Source: Bacteroidota bacterium (GTDB lineage Bacteria; Bacteroidota; Bacteroidia; Chitinophagales; Chitinophagaceae). From it: a stretch of 64,000 bases of DNA. The notes under the pieces were generated by a model. That model searched no databases. It was not told the DNA's origin and worked only from the letters and a program-made list of their open reading frames with translations. This document shows, in pieces, positions 24,809 through 33,198 of the stretch (the stretch's first letter is position 1; each line of letters opens with the position of its first letter). The stretch covers positions 1 through 64,000 of the forward strand of contig JAFDXE010000023.1 of assembly GCA_018268085.1 (NCBI GenBank). The letters are read 5' to 3'. The position numbers were made by a program, and so were the translations under genes.

Positions 24809-27358
24809 TTAACCGTTGGCGAAGAGAAACATATATACCAGGGAACTGATCGCCACGATATATAAAATGACAGAGCGGGCAGGGGATAGATTGCTCCTTT
24901 TTACCATGCTGATTAATAGTCCTGCTGCCATGATGATCAATCCCAGCCACACCAGGTTGATGTACGGGAAGATGTAAGATTTTACCGTAACATAATCTAT
25001 TGTTTTATCAGATTCCTTAATGCCCAACTTTAATTTCTTTCCATCACCCACTCCTTCAAAACGTACAAACAGGTTCTGTGCGTATACGGTATCGTCAACC
25101 ATCTGGGCCATATTGTTTTCGTCTATCCGTATCAGTGGGGTAGCGTGGTAATGCATTTGTTCCCTGCTGATGACGCTGAGGTCGGCCATCAACGCCAGGT
25201 CGTCTTCCTTAAAATGATATTTTTGATTGTTGGGATTTTTTACCACATCTTTTAAAATGATCATCCCCTTGCTATAAAAAGCCGTATCACCAATAGCTAT
25301 TTCGGTAGTGCGGAATCGGGCGGTGTCTTTTACTTTTTCGTTATCGGGCGCCGATGTTACATAAGTGAAAACGTCTTTGGTAAGATAGGATTTTGTATCC
25401 GGGTTGCTGCTCATGTTGTTATCTTTCATGATGTACACATCAGGTTTGATCACAAATGACTCCATATTTTTTTTAGAAGAAGGATCTTTTTTATCGAAAC
25501 GCAGCGCAAAGAACTTCCTGCCTTTTTCATGACCGGATGAATCACTGAAATACGTTACTTCATATTCGCCCATCCTTGTTGGAATCTCTCTCAACAGCGT
25601 AAGATTTTCCTGGGGATTGTCTTGTTTTTTTGTCATCGGATCAATACCTACCTGCGCATTGATTCCATTGGCCGTACTGCTGCTGATCACTTCTTTGTTA
25701 CTGCTGGAAATGAGGATCCCCAATAACATCAATGCAAAGCCAACATGCGTAACTGATCCGCCGGCATTTTTAATTTTACCGTTAAGTCCGCTCCATATAT
25801 ACATGGCATTAGCCACCAGCGCATACATCGCAGCAAAAAATCCTAAATAGATAGCACCTTTAAACACAGGCCCCTGTTTAAAGTATTGTAACGGGTAAGC
25901 CCAAACGATAAGCGTAGTGAGCACGGCCGCAATCAGCGTAGGCAGCGCAATTTTTTTAGTGAAGTAAGATTTAGGCGATTGCTTGTATTTAAAATATTGT
26001 GCAATGGCAGTGAGGATTCCAATGATGAATACCACCAATATCATTACTTTATTGTACAGGAATTCAGGATCCTCCGGCATGGCCAGGGCAGCATGATGAA
26101 AGTACACGATGATATCTTTCAGCAGGGGCGTTTTATTGTAAACAGGTATAGACGTTACGCCAATAATAAACAATGCAGCAAGGAACAAAACCAGCGAGCC
26201 AATAAACATCCAGAATTCCCTCGAGCTTGCTTCTTCTTCCTTATGTATGGCTGGTATTCTTTTATAATGCCTGAAAAATAAAAACAACATCGGACCCGTG
26301 AAGGCTAACACAAATAAACCGATCATGGTATTGATCACATTGCCTGCTTCCGTAAAGGCATGTACCGAAGTATCGCCCAATATTCCCGTACGGGTGAGGA
26401 AAGTAGAGTAGAGGATGAAGGCAAAACATAAAATCGCAAATAAATAACTGGCCCGCAGTGAATGGCCGGTTGCATTGTATATTACCATGGTATGCAAACC
26501 TGCAACCAGTAACAGCCAGGGAACCAATGATGCATTTTCTACCGGATCCCAGGCCCAGTAACCCCCAAAGCTTAATGATTCATACGCCCATTTGCCACCC
26601 ATCATGATACCAACTCCCAGTACGCAGGCACTGAATAATGCCCATGGAATTACCGGCTTTATCCATGCTCCGTATTGTTTTGTTTTGATGCCTGCATAGG
26701 CATACGCAAAAGGAACGATCGTAGATGCAAACCCCAAAAACAAAACCGGCGGGTGAATCACCATCCAGTAATTGCGGAGCAACACATTTAATCCCATCCC
26801 GTCTTTGATGAAGGTTAAGTAATCTTCCCGGCCAAAGATGGGGCCGGCAATTTCATTGCGGGTTAATGTAAACGGACTGTTACCGATCCTTGCATCAAAA
26901 ACATAAATGCCGAGTATCATCATCAGTAAAAAAAACTGGGCGAGGCTGATAACCGACATCACCGGTGCTTTCCATTCTTTTGCGTTGAAAAGGATGAATA
27001 CACCCAGCACACTGTGCCAGATCGTCCACAATAAAAAACTTCCTTCCTGTCCTTCCCAGATACAGGCGAGTAAATACTTTGGTTCCAGTTCTTTGGATGC
27101 ATGCTTGTATGCATACATGTATTCGTAGTAATGGTTGGCGCAGATATAATAGATGATGGAGAACACAGCGATCACACTGATCACCTGAGTAAAAAATAAA
27201 ATGCTGCCAAACCGGAGCCAGTTGTTTTTTTCAACGGGATCATTTCCCGACGATGCCTTGAAAAAGGAAATACTGGCGAGCAGTGAAGCAATGAAGCCCA
27301 GTATTACAAAAAAATGTCCGAGTTGACCGGGAAGAAGATGTTCACCTAAAAACTTCAT
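24809..27358 (-). CDS. ccmF: CcmF-type cytochrome c haem lyase
   Basis: The 849-residue membrane protein has about 15 helices and the tryptophan-rich haem-handling motif GGYWAWDPVENASLVPW, with flanking histidines in WMVIHPPVLFLGF and GLHTMVIYNATGHS. A periplasmic domain lies at about 590-800 and a last helix pair near the C-terminus. It should ligate haem to apocytochrome c in the periplasm. Its start is 14 bases after ccmE, so the two form an operon. CcmABCD, CcmG and CcmH are not in the window. Confidence 0.9.
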   Translation of the reverse strand: MKFLGEHLLPGQLGHFFVILGFIASLLASISFFKASSGNDPVEKNNWLRFGSILFFTQVISVIAVFSIIYYICANHYYEYMYAYKHASKELEPKYLLACIWEGQEGSFLLWTIWHSVLGVFILFNAKEWKAPVMSVISLAQFFLLMMILGIYVFDARIGNSPFTLTRNEIAGPIFGREDYLTFIKDGMGLNVLLRNYWMVIHPPVLFLGFASTIVPFAYAYAGIKTKQYGAWIKPVIPWALFSACVLGVGIMMGGKWAYESLSFGGYWAWDPVENASLVPWLLLVAGLHTMVIYNATGHSLRASYLFAILCFAFILYSTFLTRTGILGDTSVHAFTEAGNVINTMIGLFVLAFTGPMLFLFFRHYKRIPAIHKEEEASSREFWMFIGSLVLFLAALFIIGVTSIPVYNKTPLLKDIIVYFHHAALAMPEDPEFLYNKVMILVVFIIGILTAIAQYFKYKQSPKSYFTKKIALPTLIAAVLTTLIVWAYPLQYFKQGPVFKGAIYLGFFAAMYALVANAMYIWSGLNGKIKNAGGSVTHVGFALMLLGILISSSNKEVISSSTANGINAQVGIDPMTKKQDNPQENLTLLREIPTRMGEYEVTYFSDSSGHEKGRKFFALRFDKKDPSSKKNMESFVIKPDVYIMKDNNMSSNPDTKSYLTKDVFTYVTSAPDNEKVKDTARFRTTEIAIGDTAFYSKGMIILKDVVKNPNNQKYHFKEDDLALMADLSVISREQMHYHATPLIRIDENNMAQMVDDTVYAQNLFVRFEGVGDGKKLKLGIKESDKTIDYVTVKSYIFPYINLVWLGLIIMAAGLLISMVKRSNLSPARSVILYIVAISSLVYMFLFANG

Positions 27359-27372
27359 CAGGAGCGTTTAAT

Positions 27373-27804
27373 TTATTGAGCGGAGGTAGAGCCGGTTGCT
27401 GCCTGCTCATTCATATTTTTCTCCAGTTGTTTTTTATCGTCTTTGTATTTGCTGGGGCATTTCAGCAGGATATCGCTGCATTCAAAATGATCGGCCTGCA
27501 TTTTTCCTTTCATCACGATGCGTTCGCTTCTTTCGAGATCGGTTGGTTTGCTGTTATGATACACCACTTTGGTTTTACCGCCCAGGCTGTCGATAGCATA
27601 AAAAGAAAGATAATTCGGGTTGTTGATGGGGTCATACACAACCGGTTCACTCTTGTCAATTTTAGCGATCACATGCACAAATTTTCCCTTTTTTTCCTGT
27701 GCAGAATGAATGGTATCGTAGGTAGAAAAATCTACGGAGTAGGTAAGCAGTCCTACGATCAATACGGCAATCCCGATCAGTATAATAATATGTGTTTTCT
27801 TCAT
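27373..27804 (-). CDS. ccmE: Cytochrome c maturation protein CcmE
   Basis: The 143-residue protein has an N-terminal membrane anchor and an OB-fold domain. CcmE carries haem covalently on a His in an HxxxY motif in most bacteria; here the C-terminal region reads KGKMQADHFECSDILLKCPSKY, so the haem His is probably the one in DHFE, where the usual Tyr is not at the standard place. The frame opens earlier with a TTG at 27822, inside the -7 box, so the ATG at 27804 is preferred. It leads the operon with ccmF. Confidence 0.83.
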   Translation of the reverse strand: MKKTHIIILIGIAVLIVGLLTYSVDFSTYDTIHSAQEKKGKFVHVIAKIDKSEPVVYDPINNPNYLSFYAIDSLGGKTKVVYHNSKPTDLERSERIVMKGKMQADHFECSDILLKCPSKYKDDKKQLEKNMNEQAATGSTSAQ

Positions 27805-27819
27805 TTTTGTATTTGCCCG

Positions 27820-27827
27820 CAAAGTTA
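27820..27827 (-). promoter_or_regulatory. -7 element of ccmE-ccmF
   Basis: On the minus strand TAACTTTG fits TAnnTTTG and lies 15 bases before the ccmE ATG. It rules out the longer TTG start at 27822. Confidence 0.6.
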
Positions 27828-27878
27828 GTTCAAAACGGGGAGGGAGGAGATATTAATGGCTTCTTTTTATAATAAAAA

Positions 27879-27908
27879 TTGCCCGGGTGCAGCAATAGTT
27901 TATCTTTA
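27879..27908 (+). promoter_or_regulatory. Promoter of the modular lipoprotein gene
   Basis: TTG at 27879-27881 and TATCTTTA at 27901-27908 are 19 bases apart. Transcription would start near 27914, downstream of an earlier in-frame ATG at 27856, which supports translation from 27958. Confidence 0.6.
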
Positions 27909-27957
27909 TTGTCTATATGAATACGTACCCTTTATTAATCTGTATTATCCTTCAATT

Positions 27958-29865
27958 ATGTCTGATCGTTTCATAACAAAACTGGCTGTATTTTTTTGCC
28001 TGGTTCTTTTAATGTACGCCTGCAAAAAAAATCCGGATACGAATGTGAATGTAACTGAGCCCGATTTTGCCATTCCTGCTTCAACGCCTGTAAATGGTTC
28101 AGTTAGTGGAAAGATCGTAGATGAAAATAATCAACCGGTTTCAAATGCGATAATAACATGCGGGAACATTTCAACAGTATCAGACGTAAACGGACTTTTT
28201 AATATCAATAATATCACGCTTGATAAATACATCAGTACTGCAGTGGTAAAGAGGCAAGGTTATTTTGATGGTTACCGTTCTTTTTGTGCAAATGAGGGAA
28301 GGAATTTGTTATACATCAAACTTGTTCCGAAAAATTTATCAGGCACTGTTTCTTCTGTTGACGGAGGAATCATTTCATTGTCCAACGGGACATCTATTAA
28401 CTTTCAGCCGAATAGTTTTATCGTGAAGCGTTCAGGCTCGCCTTATTCCGGCACGGTGAATGTTTATGCATCTTATATTGATCCCACAACAGATGACATT
28501 CATGCAATGGTTCCGGGAAGTTTCATGGCGAAAGATGACCGCAATATGTATGTACTCAGTTCAACCGGAATGCTGGCCGTAAATATTCAATCTCCCTCTG
28601 GTGAAGAATTGCAACTCGCAACTGGCTTACCTTCCACGGTTCATTTACCGATACCGAATTCATTATTGAGTAAAGCTCCATCTACAATAGATACCTGGAG
28701 TTTGGATGACAAAGGAATATGGGTAAAAGAAAATACTGCAAATAAAGCCGGTGATCATTATGAATTCCAAGCCAGCCATTTTTCTTTCTGGAACTGCGAT
28801 GTGCCCAATAGTACAGTTTATCTTTCAATACATTTACAAGACCAGCACAATATTGCCTTACCGAATACGCAGATTTTATTAACTGCTGTTACCGGCAGCC
28901 AGATTTGGGGCGCTACTTCTGGTATAACTGATGTCTCCGGGAATGTTTCAGGTTTGGTGCCAGCCGGTGTTGAATTTGAAGTAGGTATTCGTCCCAATAA
29001 CGCCCTGTGTTCAGATTACATGACACTTCCCTCGATTGGCCCTTTCAGCTCAAATGCAACTGTTACATTAAATGTGGTATCTAACCAGGGAACCACTTTA
29101 ACGATCAGCGGTTCAGTGAATGACTGCAACGGTGATCCTGTGCTAAACGGAACGGTTTTGTTGTCTAACAGCAACAATCAGTATTATACATTCGCACAGG
29201 TAAATAATGGTATTTATCAATTCGATATTGTTCATTGTTCGGCGGTTGATTCATTGAATGTAACAGCATGGGAAAATGCGAATTCAACTGCTGTTTACAA
29301 CAGTTCAATTTTAATAACGGGAGACAATATCTTAGTACCGGCAATTGCATTGTCGTGCCCGATAGCCCTTAATCCGTATGATGGAATTTATGAAGCAAAT
29401 GGAACTTTTGTGTATGATGGAAACACTGATCTGACAGGATATTACCCAAAGATATATTACCTGGTAACCAATACAGCTTCAAGTGTAACAATCAAGGAAG
29501 AAATATCGCCGGGCTTGTTGGTGCCAACCTACACTTTTATTGCAATCGGTGCTTCCGAACCTTCGCATTATGTTCAGTTTGGAGAACAATTGTTTTTTAA
29601 TGCGTCGAATCAAATTACAGAAGTTAGAAATTATTACGGTGATCCGACAAATCTGCCCACCAGTAATGGCGATCCTTCTTTGGGAACTGGAGCACCTTAC
29701 TATGCATCTACTTTTTCAAAATACCTTGTAGTCGATCCATCAGGAGTAAATAATTTCGATCCTGTAACCCATTCAATAAAAGTAAAGTACAAGGTGTTGA
29801 GAACAGTTGATCCGGCTTTTTTACAAACCATCGACGAAACGCTCACATACATCGGCCCGAGATAA
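27958..29865 (+). CDS. Large modular lipoprotein with carboxypeptidase regulatory-like domain
   Basis: From the ATG at 27958 the protein has 635 residues. A lipoprotein signal ends in LLMYAC (Cys22). Residues about 45-130 form a carboxypeptidase-D regulatory-like beta domain (GSVSGKIVDENNQPVSNAII, NGLFNINNI). Further beta-sandwich modules follow, with another start of the same kind at ISGSVNDCNGDPVLNGTVLL. The protein is rich in Thr, Ser, Asn and has few charged residues, as in surface proteins of this phylum. No catalytic motif was seen. It may bind carbohydrate or protein at the cell surface. Confidence 0.8.
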   Translation: MSDRFITKLAVFFCLVLLMYACKKNPDTNVNVTEPDFAIPASTPVNGSVSGKIVDENNQPVSNAIITCGNISTVSDVNGLFNINNITLDKYISTAVVKRQGYFDGYRSFCANEGRNLLYIKLVPKNLSGTVSSVDGGIISLSNGTSINFQPNSFIVKRSGSPYSGTVNVYASYIDPTTDDIHAMVPGSFMAKDDRNMYVLSSTGMLAVNIQSPSGEELQLATGLPSTVHLPIPNSLLSKAPSTIDTWSLDDKGIWVKENTANKAGDHYEFQASHFSFWNCDVPNSTVYLSIHLQDQHNIALPNTQILLTAVTGSQIWGATSGITDVSGNVSGLVPAGVEFEVGIRPNNALCSDYMTLPSIGPFSSNATVTLNVVSNQGTTLTISGSVNDCNGDPVLNGTVLLSNSNNQYYTFAQVNNGIYQFDIVHCSAVDSLNVTAWENANSTAVYNSSILITGDNILVPAIALSCPIALNPYDGIYEANGTFVYDGNTDLTGYYPKIYYLVTNTASSVTIKEEISPGLLVPTYTFIAIGASEPSHYVQFGEQLFFNASNQITEVRNYYGDPTNLPTSNGDPSLGTGAPYYASTFSKYLVVDPSGVNNFDPVTHSIKVKYKVLRTVDPAFLQTIDETLTYIGPR

Positions 29866-29913
29866 TCTGAAAAAATCGATTTGTTTTCATGCCCCATGCA
29901 TCCGTTCTTAAAC

Positions 29914-29921
29914 TATATTTG
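29914..29921 (+). promoter_or_regulatory. -7 element of the agmatinase-family gene
   Basis: TATATTTG fits TAnnTTTG and lies 21 bases before the ATG. No -33 match at the usual distance. Confidence 0.55.
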
Positions 29922-29942
29922 CAACCAGTTTAAAAGAATGTC

Positions 29943-30986
29943 ATGGCTGATTTGTCAAATTTTGACCCCAACTCCGTAGGAAATCCCAATTTTAATATTT
30001 TTGGCCTTCCCACTACAGAAGATGATGCAAGACTGGTTATTTTACCCGTTCCATGGGAAGTAACTGTTAGTTATAGCGCCGGTACAGCACGGGCTCCCGA
30101 CCATATTTTTAAAGCAAGCTTACAGGTAGACCTGTTCGATCCGGAAATTAAAGATGCCTGGAAGAATGGATTTTACATGCGCATTCCCGATAAAAAGATC
30201 TTGATGAAAAGCGACTACCTGCGCAAGGAAGCCGAACTGTACATCAATTACATTTCGCAGGGTGATGAAGTGTCGGAAAATAAGTTCATGTGTAAAACTT
30301 TAAAGGAGATTAACCAGGGTAGTTTATTCCTGAACGATTGGGTGTTTGAACAAACCACCGAATTACTCGCCAAAGGAAAACTGGTGGGTTTATTGGGAGG
30401 AGATCACAGTACACCGCTTGGTTTTTTTAAAGCAATAGCCAATAAATACCCCGAATTCGGCATACTGCAGATAGATGCACATTGCGACCTGAGAAATGCT
30501 TACGAAGGATTTAATTATTCTCATGCATCGGTCATGTACAATGCAATCGAGCAAATTCCGCAATTGAAAAAACTGGTGCAGGTTGGTGTTCGTGATTATT
30601 GCGAAGAAGAATTCGATTATAAAGTAAGCAAGGAAGGAAGAATTGAAATTTATTTCGACAGGGAAATTAAAGAACGTCGTTTTGAAGGAGATTCCTGGAA
30701 GATGATTGTAGATGAAATCATTGCACATCTGCCACAGCATGTATATATCAGTTTTGATATTGACGGACTGGATCCGAAACTTTGTCCGCATACAGGTACA
30801 CCCGTACAGGGCGGCCTGCAAACTGAGGAAGTATTTTACCTGTTTAAAAAATTGTTGCAGAGTGGCCGCAAACTCGTGGGCTTCGATCTGAACGAAGTAG
30901 GCGTAAGCAATGATGAATGGGATGAGAATGTAGGGGCAAGGGTTTTGTATAAATTGTGTAACCTGATGATAGCAAGTAACGGTTGA
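29943..30986 (+). CDS. Agmatinase/arginase-family ureohydrolase
   Basis: The 347-residue enzyme has the complete two-manganese site of ureohydrolases: GGDHS (His155), DAHCDLR (Asp178, His180, Asp182) and SFDIDGLDP (Asp272, Asp274). It should hydrolyse a guanidino compound such as agmatine, arginine or formiminoglutamate, releasing urea or formamide. About 40 residues beyond the usual family length lie between the N-terminal strand and GGDHS. It is probably first of a small group with the membrane protein gene downstream. Substrate is not certain. Confidence 0.88.
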   Translation: MADLSNFDPNSVGNPNFNIFGLPTTEDDARLVILPVPWEVTVSYSAGTARAPDHIFKASLQVDLFDPEIKDAWKNGFYMRIPDKKILMKSDYLRKEAELYINYISQGDEVSENKFMCKTLKEINQGSLFLNDWVFEQTTELLAKGKLVGLLGGDHSTPLGFFKAIANKYPEFGILQIDAHCDLRNAYEGFNYSHASVMYNAIEQIPQLKKLVQVGVRDYCEEEFDYKVSKEGRIEIYFDREIKERRFEGDSWKMIVDEIIAHLPQHVYISFDIDGLDPKLCPHTGTPVQGGLQTEEVFYLFKKLLQSGRKLVGFDLNEVGVSNDEWDENVGARVLYKLCNLMIASNG

Positions 30987-30991
30987 TCGTA

Positions 30992-31021
30992 ACCGCAATG
31001 GTAGAATTTTTGCGGTAATTT
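30992..31021 (+). terminator. Weak hairpin after the agmatinase-family gene
   Basis: ACCGCA (30992-30997) and TGCGGT (31011-31016) can pair, followed by AATTTTTG. The stem is only six pairs, so termination would be partial. Confidence 0.4.
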
Positions 31022-31061
31022 TTGTCTTTGCACATTTGCGGCAACAAACCAAAAAAGCATC

Positions 31062-31622
31062 GTGACCAGATATTCCATTATACTGCCCAACGAACGATCT
31101 AAAACATACGCTTATGTAACCTGGTTTGTGTTGGGCATGAACCTTTTCCTGTTTGCTTCTATTTATTTTGGCGCTGTCATCATCAATATTAAAAATGTAG
31201 CGCTTACAGCAACCTTTATTTCACTTACAGGCTGTATATTTCTTTTTTTACAACAGTTTAATAAAAGCCTTTCCTCTTTCAGGGTAGAGATCGTTTTTAT
31301 CATCCTGAGTACTTGCTGGTTCCTGATAGACAGGTACCTGCTGGCACTTTGTATTTTTACCTTTGCCATCATGGGCACGTATTCAAAAAGAGCTTTTGAA
31401 ATTATTGTAAGCGAAGAGGGGATCATTTACCCTTCTTTCCCTAAAAAAAAATTCAGTTGGGAAGAAATTTCCAATGTAATATTAAAGGATGGTATCCTTA
31501 CCATCGATCTTAAGAATAACAAACTGATGCAGCTATCGGTTAGCAAAGAATCCCTCGATATCAATGAACGTGAGTTTAACCTGTTTTGCAAACAGCAATT
31601 ACAGGAAGAGCTGATCAGCTAA
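31062..31622 (+). CDS. Membrane protein with C-terminal PH-like domain, unknown function
   Basis: The 186-residue protein starts with GTG and has three to four hydrophobic helices up to about residue 108, then a soluble beta-rich part (IIVSEEGIIYPSFPKKKFSW, WEEISNVILKDGILTIDL) that looks like the PH-like fold of YcxB-type proteins. No enzyme motif is visible. It lies 75 bases after the agmatinase-family gene. Family assignment is tentative. Confidence 0.65.
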   Translation: MTRYSIILPNERSKTYAYVTWFVLGMNLFLFASIYFGAVIINIKNVALTATFISLTGCIFLFLQQFNKSLSSFRVEIVFIILSTCWFLIDRYLLALCIFTFAIMGTYSKRAFEIIVSEEGIIYPSFPKKKFSWEEISNVILKDGILTIDLKNNKLMQLSVSKESLDINEREFNLFCKQQLQEELIS

Positions 31623-31658
31623 TTAGCGAATTACACCGCCAGCTAATAAATTACGTTG

Positions 31659-31666
31659 TATTTTTG
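31659..31666 (+). promoter_or_regulatory. -7 element of the radical SAM gene
   Basis: TATTTTTG fits TAnnTTTG and ends four bases before the GTG at 31671, suggesting a leaderless mRNA. A longer reading frame starting with TTG at 31656 would begin upstream of this box and so outside the transcript. Confidence 0.6.
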
Positions 31667-31670
31667 CGAC

Positions 31671-32972
31671 GTGGAAGCAATAACATCATCCCCTTATTTA
31701 CTTTATTCCGACGGGTGCGGAAACATTTTTGAAGATACCAGCCTGTATGTAACCGGCCGCAGTGGCTGGGATGCACTACCCATTCCTACAGACGAGTGGA
31801 TTTTGTTACCGGAAGGCGGACAGTTGTACGAATTGCCGGGCCGTCGTGGAATTGGTATTGATGTGGTAACCGGCGAAATGCGTATTTGTGAGAAAGGCTG
31901 GGCCGTTGCTGCTTTTATTCCACCTGCACATACGGGTTTGTACATGGCTGCTTATGAAACAGCGCCCGATGCGCCCACATTGCCCTTGTTTTGTTATACG
32001 GCTGCTGGCTGGCTCGATGAAAAAATATATGTACCGGCAGTACGTATTGAAAAAGATATCCGCCAGGAAGCTGCTGGTTATGATGATGAAAAAATTGAAA
32101 GTGGAGCCGCCCATTTATTGCAGGCTTATCCGCATAACCGCCTGGTAAAACACCTGATGGAGAATTGCTGCATGACGTACACTTGCCCGGCTGCCCGCAA
32201 CCTGGCCCTGGGCAGATGGGAATGCCCTGTGCCGGTTTCTCCTGCCTGTAACGCAAATTGCATTGGTTGTATATCCTTTCAACCGGAAGAAGAAACAATA
32301 TTCAGTACACAGGACAGGCTAACGTTTAAGCCTACCAGCGAAGAGATCGTTGAGTTTACGGTACCACACCTGGAAACAGCGCCTTATCCATTAGTAAGTT
32401 TCGGGCAGGGCTGTGAAGGAGAACCGCTGCTCATGTGGGAAACCATGCGTGATGCCATTATTGAAATACGAAAACATACGAAGAAGGGGAGCATCAATAT
32501 CAATACAAATGGGAGCAATCCTGCGGCTGTAAAGGTTTTGTGTGAAGCAGGGTTGAATAGTATACGGGTAAGTACCAATTCTGCACGTGAACATATTTAT
32601 ACGGCGTATTACCGGCCTAATAATTATGTGTTTAGCGATATTGTTGAAAGTTTAAAGGTAGCCCGTAGTTATGGAGCATGGACGAGCATCAATTACTTTG
32701 TATTTCCCGGCATGACAGATAGCATTGAAGAATATGAAGCGCTGCGGCAGTTGATCATTGATACAGACCTGTGCATGATTCAATGGCGCAATTTTAATAT
32801 TGATCCCGACTGGTATCTCGGTAAAATTTCCGTAACAGATACCGGTGAATGTATGGGCGTAAAACAAATGATGGAACTTATCCGGGAAGAATTCCCTGGT
32901 CTTAAGTTTGGTTATTTTAATCCTTCTATGGAAAGAATAAAAGGGGATTATGAAAAGGATTTTGCCCGGTAA
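31671..32972 (+). CDS. Radical SAM protein of unknown function with unusual N-terminal domain
   Basis: From GTG at 31671 the protein has 433 residues. The [4Fe-4S] motif is C193-x3-C197-x2-C200 (CNANCIGC), in the middle rather than near the N-terminus. Later parts fit the radical SAM barrel: SFGQGCEGEPLL, SININTNGSNP and SIRVSTNSAR. The first 160 residues form a separate domain with Gly, Trp and Tyr-rich strands. Four more Cys, at 166, 167, 172 and 185, lie just before the core and may bind a second cluster or zinc. No SPASM tail is evident. No neighbouring substrate peptide was found. Reaction unknown. Confidence 0.85.
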   Translation: MEAITSSPYLLYSDGCGNIFEDTSLYVTGRSGWDALPIPTDEWILLPEGGQLYELPGRRGIGIDVVTGEMRICEKGWAVAAFIPPAHTGLYMAAYETAPDAPTLPLFCYTAAGWLDEKIYVPAVRIEKDIRQEAAGYDDEKIESGAAHLLQAYPHNRLVKHLMENCCMTYTCPAARNLALGRWECPVPVSPACNANCIGCISFQPEEETIFSTQDRLTFKPTSEEIVEFTVPHLETAPYPLVSFGQGCEGEPLLMWETMRDAIIEIRKHTKKGSININTNGSNPAAVKVLCEAGLNSIRVSTNSAREHIYTAYYRPNNYVFSDIVESLKVARSYGAWTSINYFVFPGMTDSIEEYEALRQLIIDTDLCMIQWRNFNIDPDWYLGKISVTDTGECMGVKQMMELIREEFPGLKFGYFNPSMERIKGDYEKDFAR

Positions 32973-33006
32973 GAAATAAGGAATAAGAAATAAGAAATGA
33001 GGAAGT
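32972..33006. repeat. Heptamer tandem array, unit AGAAATA
   Basis: Units AGAAATA, AGGAATA, AGAAATA, AGAAATG and AGGAAGT begin at the last base of the radical SAM stop codon. A dispersed GTG-rich repeat lies about 85 bases further on, as at the left end of the window. Confidence 0.7.
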
Positions 33007-33090
33007 TATATCAGGATTATTTTGACATGAGTTGGCAGATGAGTAGAAAGTGATGTAGGATGTATGCCCACTGATTCACTGATTAAACTT

Positions 33091-33172
33091 TGTGCTTCTT
33101 TCTGCCTTCGTGCCTTTGTGGCCAACACTCTGTGCACCTCCGTGACATCCCTCTCTGTCCTTTGTGGTTAAA
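33091..33172. repeat. Dispersed GTG-rich repeat, copy C
   Basis: This stretch shares with copies A and B the text CTGCCTTCGTG, GTGCACCTCCGTGA and CTGTCCTTTGTGGTTAAAAA, with small changes, and has the same orientation. It lies between the convergent radical SAM and S9 peptidase genes, ending 27 bases before the latter's stop. Confidence 0.75.
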
Positions 33173-33198
33173 AAAAATGTTCTTCAAATTATAGCTAT

